Assembly: GCA_964543125.1 (NCBI GenBank)
Contig: CAZIWX010000025.1
Coordinates: forward strand, 1-28,223
DNA from: CAZIWX01 sp964543125
Lineage (GTDB): Bacteria; Fidelibacterota; UBA8477
Direction: 5' to 3'
DNA: 28,223 nt
Position numbers and translations under genes: made by a program. How positions within the stretch are numbered: position 1 is the first letter of the stretch; each line of letters starts with the position of its first letter. Below the pieces are notes generated by a model. That model had not been told where the DNA came from and did not search any database. It worked only from the letters and a program-made list of their open reading frames with translations. This document shows, one piece after another, positions 22,242-28,223 of this stretch.

Positions 22242-23324
22242 GTGAGGGCAGTGTGCCACGTTTCACTGCAGGCTCTGGTCAATAATTATTCATTTTTCCA
22301 TTCGTTAGCGCCTGCCGCGGCTGTAATCCCGGTTGTTAAAGCCGACGCTTATGGCCACGGCGCCATACCGGTAACGAAGTGTCTCGTCAAAGAATTTTCA
22401 ACCTCGCTGGTAGCCGTGGCAACCCTGGAAGAAGCTCAATCCTTAGCACCGAGTTTCCCGGAACTGGCCATATTAATTTTATCGAGAGTGTTCCCGGATG
22501 AGCTGTCTGCTTTGCCCAAGACCGCAATTTTGACGATAACCAGCCTGGAAGATTGGGCCGCGTTGAAGACTGCGGCAAAGGGGAAGCTGAAAGCGCATAT
22601 CAATGTTAACACTGGAATGAATCGGTTGGGTGTACCCCCGGAAGCTGCATTAGAGTTGATACGCCAGTCTGTGAGCTCAATTGAAATTACGGGTGTTTAT
22701 ACTCATTTTTCTTCCTCGGATTCTCCTGCCAAACAGGTTTTCGATTTGCAAAAATCAATTTTTAATCAGTTTTGTTCGGCCTTGAATTCACTGGGCTTTT
22801 CCGGCCTGCGGCATGAAGCAAATTCGGCCGGCTTATTATCCGATTCGGCGGTAGCTTTAGATGCCGTGCGCCTGGGAATCGGGTTATATGGTTACGACAC
22901 CAGTTCCCAGCGGCGATTTGCTGGGCATTTAGAGCCCGTGATGACCGTACAGGCACCCCTGGTCCGTATAGAAACAATTGAACCGGGTCAATCAGTCAGT
23001 TATGGCGAAACCTGGACGGCTGCTGTAACAACTCAAGTTGGAACTTTGCGGATTGGGTATGCCGACGGCTATCCACGCGCTTTATCCAATCGGGGTTTCG
23101 TGACCTTTGAAAATCAAATTTTCCCGGTAATCGGAACCGTCACCATGGACCATATCATGCTCGACCTGAAAAATTCCCGGCTCCCATCCGGTTCGTACCT
23201 GACGGTGTTTGGTGGGACCGGTGAATCCACTGGTATCGCAGCGATTGCCAATAAATTAAAAACGATTCCATACGAGATATGTTGCGGTATTTCACCGAGA
23301 GTCAGCCGGGTGTATTATGATTAA
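22242..23324 (+). CDS. alr: Alanine racemase
   Basis: The 360-residue PLP enzyme interconverts L- and D-alanine for peptidoglycan. It has the PLP-lysine motif VVKADAYGHG near residue 30, INVNTGMNRLG, GVYTHFSSSD, HEANSAGLL, DAVRLGIGLYGY, the second catalytic residue (Tyr of SVSYGETW), RIGYADGYPR and GTVTMDHIMLDL. The length is normal. The start is GTG at 22242 behind GGGAG (22230-22234). The N-terminus (RAVCHVSLQALVNNY) differs a little from the usual R-x-W-x-E-I-D-L-x-A-L but aligns in length. It is separated from HU by a terminator and from the next gene by 154 nt, so it appears to be transcribed alone. No clear promoter was found in 22098-22241. Confidence 0.96.
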   Translation: MRAVCHVSLQALVNNYSFFHSLAPAAAVIPVVKADAYGHGAIPVTKCLVKEFSTSLVAVATLEEAQSLAPSFPELAILILSRVFPDELSALPKTAILTITSLEDWAALKTAAKGKLKAHINVNTGMNRLGVPPEAALELIRQSVSSIEITGVYTHFSSSDSPAKQVFDLQKSIFNQFCSALNSLGFSGLRHEANSAGLLSDSAVALDAVRLGIGLYGYDTSSQRRFAGHLEPVMTVQAPLVRIETIEPGQSVSYGETWTAAVTTQVGTLRIGYADGYPRALSNRGFVTFENQIFPVIGTVTMDHIMLDLKNSRLPSGSYLTVFGGTGESTGIAAIANKLKTIPYEICCGISPRVSRVYYD

Positions 23325-23362
23325 CACCTTCATTTTTTGAAAATTTAAAGACTGAAAAAATG

Positions 23363-23390
23363 TTGACCTTGACGGAATTATTTTTATTGT
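23363..23390 (+). promoter_or_regulatory. Possible sigma70-type promoter ahead of the cell-wall cluster
   Basis: TTGACC (23363-23368, 5 of 6 to consensus) and TATTGT (23385-23390, 4 of 6) are 16 nt apart, 88 nt before the glycosyltransferase start. It would drive the genes from 23479 onwards. Confidence 0.4.
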
Positions 23391-23478
23391 GCCGATGAAG
23401 GGGAGAATCCGTAATCGTGACCATGGTTTTATCCAGATCTTCCGGAACTCTAGACTGCTGTGAAAGGAAAGCCGGTCC

Positions 23479-24945
23479 ATGCTACAACCACTTGATGTCG
23501 TTATTTTGACAAATTCAAAACAGATTGATAATTCAGAGTTGATCAATCAGTTGGCTGCCCAAAGGGTGCATTTAATCGAGCAAAAAGAAATTTCGGGAGC
23601 TACACTCGGGAGCACACTTATGGCAGGTGAATCTGATTGGGTTCTACTTATCAACGCAGCCCAGTATAAAATAGTTTTAAAACAGAGCTGTTTTGATTTA
23701 CTTCGTATGGTGGGTGAAAACAAACGCGATTGGTCCATGATCTATTCGGATTATGAAATTTTAACCGAAGGTTCGATCCGGGAAGAGCATTTATTGGACC
23801 ATCATGCCGGACGATTAAGGGATGATACCGACTATGGCTTTGTGTGGCTGATCGCTAAAAAGCAGTTGGAATCGGCATTGCCCTTATCTTCCGGGACCAA
23901 ACAAAATTTCCTGTACGACCTGCGTCTACGGTTAAGTGAACAAGGCCGAATTGGTCACATCGCCAACCGTTACGCCGGTAGTTTGTACACAGTCCAAAAG
24001 CAGGCCGATACTCAAAATGTTTTTTCTTATCTCATGGCTGGCAAGGAATCCCAACTGGAATTGGAACGGCTCGCTTCCGAGCATTTACAACGAATCGGAG
24101 CTTACCTTGAACCGGGTGAATACTATGAAACGGTGCCTTATTATGGCAAATCATACGACCTGGCGGCGTCGGTTGTTATTCCCGTAAATAACCGGCCGCA
24201 ATTCATCGGACCGGCAATTGAATCGGTATTGAATCAAACGCTTCCGGAGGTAGAGGTTATTGTGGTAGTGAACGGCGGAGGTCAGGATCCTACCATACCG
24301 GCTGTTAAGGCTTACCAACGCGGTGGCGCCAAATATGATGCTGCTAAACCGGTAGTTAAGCTCATCGTCCACGACATTAATAATATTGGATTTTGTATTA
24401 ACAGTGGACTTGAAGTTGCCAAGGGTAAATTTTATGTCCAACTGGATTCGGACGATCAACTAATCCCCGATGCGGTTGAGAAAATTATCGCAACCTATGC
24501 CGAAGATCCGAAAATTGGTATGGTCATCGGTTCCTACGAAGTATGGGAATTGGAATCATCCGGCGAATTAACGCGAATGGGTGGTATTCCGGTGGTAACC
24601 CACGGGGAATGGACCGAAGCAAATGGACGTAACAATCTACTGCGCATTAATGGCGCTGGCGCACCCCGCTCATTTTATATCGATTTGGCAAAAGATATGG
24701 GATTATTGGACATGAATACTTCTCCTTATGCCCGTAATTACGGAGAGGATTATCATTTTGTATTACGCCTGAGCGAACACTACCGCATTGGCCGAATCCG
24801 GGATCCCATTTACAAGGTAGTGCGCCACGCCGGCGGTACGGATCACAGTATCGACCATGATACGATAGATCGAAATAATAACGCCAAAGATTGGATGCGG
24901 CTGGAGGCCCTGAATCGGCGCAAAGCAATGAACGGAGTCTCGTAA
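23479..24945 (+). CDS. Family 2 glycosyltransferase with extra N-terminal domain
   Basis: In this 488-residue protein the C-terminal half is a GT2 (GT-A fold) domain. It starts ASVVIPVNNRPQFIGPAIESVLNQT (from 229), has the nucleotide-sugar and metal site QLDSDDQ (Asp323, Asp325) and a GEDYHFVLR segment (422-430) carrying the likely catalytic acid pair. The first 210 residues (LDVVILTNSK, DWVLLINAA, MIYSDYEIL) also look like a GT-A fold without a DxD, so probably a degenerate or binding domain. No membrane helix is seen, so it is cytosolic or peripheral. AAAGGA ten bases upstream supports ATG 23479. The stop overlaps the kinase gene by one base, so the pair is coupled. Acceptor and sugar are unknown. 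Confidence 0.88.
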   Translation: MLQPLDVVILTNSKQIDNSELINQLAAQRVHLIEQKEISGATLGSTLMAGESDWVLLINAAQYKIVLKQSCFDLLRMVGENKRDWSMIYSDYEILTEGSIREEHLLDHHAGRLRDDTDYGFVWLIAKKQLESALPLSSGTKQNFLYDLRLRLSEQGRIGHIANRYAGSLYTVQKQADTQNVFSYLMAGKESQLELERLASEHLQRIGAYLEPGEYYETVPYYGKSYDLAASVVIPVNNRPQFIGPAIESVLNQTLPEVEVIVVVNGGGQDPTIPAVKAYQRGGAKYDAAKPVVKLIVHDINNIGFCINSGLEVAKGKFYVQLDSDDQLIPDAVEKIIATYAEDPKIGMVIGSYEVWELESSGELTRMGGIPVVTHGEWTEANGRNNLLRINGAGAPRSFYIDLAKDMGLLDMNTSPYARNYGEDYHFVLRLSEHYRIGRIRDPIYKVVRHAGGTDHSIDHDTIDRNNNAKDWMRLEALNRRKAMNGVS

Positions 24946-26138
24946 TGGACACATTCATTTTACTCGGTATTGATGGTGGAGCATCCAAGGTGTTGGTGAA
25001 TCGCGTTTTGGTTCGCACTGATCCGATACGCTTTTCAATCGTAAAGCCATGGGTGGAAGTGAGTTACGAAACATCAGCGTTTTATCAATCCGGTTTTAAA
25101 CCGGTAGCTCTGAAAAGACAATTAAAAGAGCGTGCAGCCAAAAGGACAATACTCACTAAAAAAGAAATCAATCAGGAAAAAGCCGTTATTGATACTTTCC
25201 AACGCGCAATAAAGGCGATTATTCCAGCGGGTGCTTTAACCAAATCCATTATCATCGGTATCGGGTTACCGGGATTAAAGGTTAAAAATAAACGCGGGAT
25301 TGATGCCATGGCCAATGGTCCGCGGATGCCGAAATTTTTAGTGAACCTCGGCAAAGCTCTTAAAGATATTGGCATTAATACCTTGGAACCCATTCATCAG
25401 TTGGGGAGTGATGCTGATTATTGTGGTCTCGGTGAGCGCTACGGCGAACAGGGGTTGCTGCGGGATGTTTCTAATGCATACTATTTGGGAATCGGTACCG
25501 GCGTAGCGGATGCGTTACTGCTTGATGATGAGCTCGTTCCTTTTGATACTTGTAAAGCCTGGTTAGCCAAGACCTGGGAGATTGTACGAACGGAGGGTGT
25601 GACTTACGAATCCATTATTTCTGCTAAAGGCATCCAACAAGCCTATGCTGAACAAACCGATCAAACGGTGGAAGACCTGATTACCGAGAATATCTACCCC
25701 TGGCAGATATTTGAGCATGCAGCGGATGGTGATGAGATTGCTCAAAGGATTGTATCCAACGTAGTGGAAGCGTTGGCGGAACTCTTTTATAGCCGGATTA
25801 AAGCTTTAGCAGTGGGTGATGACTCGCTCACCCTGTTGCAAAAGGACCGCCGTTTGGAGCTGGACCATGTTTATCGGGGTAAAATTCTTGACCGAATCGT
25901 TGTCGGACAGCGGTTGGGTGATATCTGGCAATTCCCGGATTTTTCCCCCCTGTTAAAAGACCCGGTTTTTACTAAGCTTAGTGCACGAATTCACCAGTCT
26001 GACTTTCCACCCGAAATTAAAAATGCCTACCTGACCCAAACTAAACGGCTGGATGACGAATTTATCCAGGGAAGCGAAATTCGTCATGCCCCGGCCTTAG
26101 GTGCTGCAGTTGATGCCTATTTCAACTGGGTTAAATAG
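24945..26138 (+). CDS. ROK/BadF-like ASKHA sugar kinase
   Basis: Taken from the ATG at 24945 (TAATG overlap with the previous stop), this is a 397-residue protein. It has ASKHA ATPase motifs: phosphate-1 LLGIDGGASKVLV (6-18), IGIGLPGL (104-111), a GSDADYCGLGE segment (154-164) that matches the ROK D-x-x-x-x-x-x-GE region, phosphate-2 YYLGIGTGVADALL (179-192) and APALGAAVDAY near the end. The ROK zinc motif (C-x-C-G-x-x-G-C) is absent, and a charged insertion follows phosphate-1 (about 25-80). The expected role is phosphorylation of a hexose or amino sugar. Next to SpoIID- and NamZ-type genes, a kinase for N-acetylmuramic acid or N-acetylglucosamine in wall recycling (MurK-like) is a reasonable guess. 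Confidence 0.8.
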   Translation: MDTFILLGIDGGASKVLVNRVLVRTDPIRFSIVKPWVEVSYETSAFYQSGFKPVALKRQLKERAAKRTILTKKEINQEKAVIDTFQRAIKAIIPAGALTKSIIIGIGLPGLKVKNKRGIDAMANGPRMPKFLVNLGKALKDIGINTLEPIHQLGSDADYCGLGERYGEQGLLRDVSNAYYLGIGTGVADALLLDDELVPFDTCKAWLAKTWEIVRTEGVTYESIISAKGIQQAYAEQTDQTVEDLITENIYPWQIFEHAADGDEIAQRIVSNVVEALAELFYSRIKALAVGDDSLTLLQKDRRLELDHVYRGKILDRIVVGQRLGDIWQFPDFSPLLKDPVFTKLSARIHQSDFPPEIKNAYLTQTKRLDDEFIQGSEIRHAPALGAAVDAYFNWVK

Positions 26139-27450
26139 AAATACGATCCGTATCGGGATAATCCTTCCCGAAGATCACTCCACAACGGTGAAACTCCGTT
26201 GGCCCGATAATTTACTCGTTGCCAGCAACTATGATTTTGATGACAGAATTTGTCTGTTGGAACTCAGCGTTGCCGACAATCATCTCAACTTAAAAATGGG
26301 AACGGAGATTGTCCACCTGCCGGAGCTCATGCTTGCCACGGGTGACACGCTGGAGGGCTTGCAGCCGGAACGCGGAATTACCATCGAGTCAGTGGTGGCT
26401 GGCCGTGGATTTCATTGGGAAAAACAGATTCAGCCAATATTGCCGGGCAGACTGTTGTTTTCGGTAGTAAATGGCAATCTGCTGCTCATCAATGAGTTGT
26501 CCGTGGAAGCCTATGTAGCTTGCGTTGCTACAAGTGAGATGGGCGCTCGGGCGCCTTTCGATTTACTGGCGGCTCAATCAATTGTAGCCCGGTGCTGGGC
26601 GCTGGCCGGAGTGGAGAAAAAACACGCGGCCCTGAACTTCGATGTGTGTAACGATGATTGTTGTCAACGGTATCAGGGAACGACCTATCTCACTGATCAC
26701 GCGCTCAAGGCAGCTCTCGCCACGGAGGATCAGGTGTTGGCGTTTCAGAACACGGTGATTGATGCCCGTTACTCCAAGAGTTGCGGTGGAATTGTGGAAG
26801 ATTACACCAATATCTGGGGTGGGAAGCCGGTACCATACCTTGTTCCGTTCTGGGATGGGCCGGATCATCCGGAAGAATTCGCTGAATTTGATCTTGAGCC
26901 TTTACTGGATTACGATAAAGCTTATTGCTCATCCCGGCGCTTTTCAGAGGTGAATTTGACTGCCATGCTAGGTAAAGTCGATGTCTCCGGCAACTATTAT
27001 CGTTGGATTGTGAAAGTACCCAAAACCGTGATCCTGAGTAACCTCAAACGTTATTATGACCTGGATTGGTCTGGCCTCTTCGAATTAATTATTCTCAAAC
27101 GCGGAGCCAGTGGGCGAATTATTCATTTGCGTTTGGCCGGAGAAAATGAAGACGGTGATCAGGTGACATTTGACCTCAAAGCTGAATACGATGTCCGGAA
27201 AATATTCAGCGAATCTTTTCTCTATTCCGGCGCTTTTATCATCGAGAATAGCGGTACTTTGGAAGATGATGATCATGTAGTATTGCATGGTGCCGGCTGG
27301 GGCCACGGTGTCGGATTATGCCAAATAGGCGCCTTGGGCATGGCTTTGGAAGGAAAGTCCTATTCCGAAATCTTAAAACACTATTATCCGGGCACAACCT
27401 TGGAAGTCATCACCCTGGGAACCTATTCCTTACGGAAAAACGAGGGATGA
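26113..27450 (+). CDS. SpoIID/LytB-type peptidoglycan-acting protein
   Basis: This protein belongs to the SpoIID family, lytic transglycosylases that cut glycan strands stripped of stem peptides. Numbered from ATG 26113 (445 residues), it has VATSEMGARAPFDLLAAQSI (138-157), with the likely catalytic Glu142. A zinc-site-like segment FDVCNDDCCQRY carries Cys179, Cys183 and Cys184 and follows His171. The C-terminus has GAGWGHGVGLCQIGALGM. In described SpoIID proteins the first residue of the Cys183-Cys184 position is His, so Cys replaces it here. No signal peptide or membrane helix is visible, which is odd for an enzyme acting on the wall. Starts at 26101 (GTG) or 26113 are possible; both overlap the kinase gene (26-38 nt). 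Confidence 0.87.
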   Translation: MPISTGLNRNTIRIGIILPEDHSTTVKLRWPDNLLVASNYDFDDRICLLELSVADNHLNLKMGTEIVHLPELMLATGDTLEGLQPERGITIESVVAGRGFHWEKQIQPILPGRLLFSVVNGNLLLINELSVEAYVACVATSEMGARAPFDLLAAQSIVARCWALAGVEKKHAALNFDVCNDDCCQRYQGTTYLTDHALKAALATEDQVLAFQNTVIDARYSKSCGGIVEDYTNIWGGKPVPYLVPFWDGPDHPEEFAEFDLEPLLDYDKAYCSSRRFSEVNLTAMLGKVDVSGNYYRWIVKVPKTVILSNLKRYYDLDWSGLFELIILKRGASGRIIHLRLAGENEDGDQVTFDLKAEYDVRKIFSESFLYSGAFIIENSGTLEDDDHVVLHGAGWGHGVGLCQIGALGMALEGKSYSEILKHYYPGTTLEVITLGTYSLRKNEG

Positions 27451-27451
27451 G

Positions 27452-28223
27452 GTGAAACTGAAACGAACGATCTGGTTATCAGGTCTGTTATTGCTTTTCG
27501 GGTGTACATCCACCCGGGCACCCCTAACGGTGGTATTGCCTGCTCCCCTACCGCTATTTCAACCATCCGCGCCCCCCGTTACAACCGGTCTCGAAGTGTT
27601 TGTCCGGCAGCCGCATGATTCAACACTGCGTTTTGGATTGATGACCAATCAAACCGGGGTCGACCATTTATTGGAATCAAGTATCGTTCGCCTGGCCAAT
27701 GTAATAAATCTGGTTGCATTATATTCGCCCGAACATGGCATTTACGGCGCCCAATATGCGGGTGATCGGGTTGGATCGGAAAAAGATCCCCAAACTGGTT
27801 TACCCTCCTATAGCATATACGGCAAAACACCGGAGGTAATTGCGCCTTTACTGGTTCCGGTCGATATCATGATCATCGATATCCAGGATATCGGCATCCG
27901 AGGCTACACCTATATCTACTCCATGGCGTATATGCTGCAGGCCGCGAAAATCGCCGGGAAAAAAGTGGTTGTCCTGGATCGTCCCAACCCTATTACCGGT
28001 ACGATCGTGGAAGGCAATGTCCTAGACCCTGATTTTTCTTCGTTTGTGGGTTTGTACCCGATTCCGTATCGCTATGGAATGACCATCGGTGAACTGGCGT
28101 ATCTGTTCAATGATGAATTCGGGATTGGCTGTGATCTGGAAATTCAGAAAATGGTGGGCTGGCGGCGGGATATGTGGTTCGCTGAAACCGGCTTGCCCTG
28201 GGTGCCAACTTCGCCTCATGTAC
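27452..28223 (+). CDS. NamZ/DUF1343 exo-N-acetylmuramidase lipoprotein, partial at 3' end
   Basis: The frame starts at GTG 27452, one base after the SpoIID-type stop with GAGGGATGAG ahead, and runs open to the window edge (257 codons). The N-terminus KLKRTIWLSGLLLLFGC is a lipoprotein signal with Cys18 as the lipid site. The body matches DUF1343: FGLMTNQTGVD, LYSPEHGIYG, MIIDIQDIGIRGYTYIYSM, VVLDRPNPITG and IVEGNVLDPDF. The characterised member NamZ of Bacillus subtilis releases N-acetylmuramic acid from the non-reducing ends of peptidoglycan fragments. The lipid anchor places it at the envelope. With the neighbouring kinase and SpoIID-type genes it suggests muropeptide breakdown and MurNAc reuse. 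The C-terminal part is outside the window. Confidence 0.93.
   Translation, partial: MKLKRTIWLSGLLLLFGCTSTRAPLTVVLPAPLPLFQPSAPPVTTGLEVFVRQPHDSTLRFGLMTNQTGVDHLLESSIVRLANVINLVALYSPEHGIYGAQYAGDRVGSEKDPQTGLPSYSIYGKTPEVIAPLLVPVDIMIIDIQDIGIRGYTYIYSMAYMLQAAKIAGKKVVVLDRPNPITGTIVEGNVLDPDFSSFVGLYPIPYRYGMTIGELAYLFNDEFGIGCDLEIQKMVGWRRDMWFAETGLPWVPTSPHV

Overview
The window is about 28 kb of gene-dense bacterial chromosome. Every gene I can support lies on the + strand, most are packed into operons with 1-26 nt overlaps, and starts are a mix of ATG, GTG and TTG. The organism appears to be a Gram-negative-type (diderm) bacterium of the broad FCB / Calditrichota / KSB1 / Zixibacteria kind. This rests on a TPR lipoprotein with a CAYFNTFYNA-type mature N-terminus, a second lipoprotein, the cinA-thpR-recA-recX order, and a possible Bacteroidota-like promoter. 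It is an inference from gene style, not a phylogenetic placement. No tRNA, rRNA, CRISPR array, phage gene or transposase was seen.

Layout. (1) Positions 1-2720: partial cinA, thpR, recA and recX, a DNA-maintenance and RNA-end operon. (2) Positions 2721-3234: a non-coding, repeat-rich gap with a strong hairpin, four palindromic GGGCT/AGCCC-type elements about 36 nt apart, and a 24-bp sequence duplicated in tandem and built from hexamers. (3) Positions 3235-6914: a class III-like sirtuin overlapping a large TPR lipoprotein, then cdsA. (4) Positions 6924-19360: a peptide-type (Opp/Dpp/Yej) ABC importer with binding protein, permease B carrying a large insertion, permease C and ATPase D. Between permease C and ATPase D sits a seven-gene block of unassigned function (11290-18293). 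(5) Positions 19425-21593: an ABC-2 exporter whose ATPase has a degenerate signature motif and no H-loop histidine, its permease, and a nucleoside deoxyribosyltransferase-like protein. (6) Positions 21602-22097: an HU gene with a structured leader and a clear intrinsic terminator. (7) Positions 22242-28223: alanine racemase, then behind a possible promoter a two-domain glycosyltransferase, a ROK/BadF-like sugar kinase, a SpoIID-type protein and the start of a NamZ/DUF1343 lipoprotein. This last group suggests peptidoglycan turnover and recycling.

The most interesting region is the block at 11290-18293. It encodes a GlmL/MutL-type ASKHA ATPase with an extra C-terminal domain, a protein with barrel-sandwich-like segments and a KOW-like C-terminus, a small protein, a DUF6754-type membrane protein, and three more membrane proteins. 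No B12-dependent mutase gene, the usual partner of GlmL, is present. Its position inside a transporter operon suggests an undescribed membrane-associated ATPase complex, possibly working with the peptide importer.
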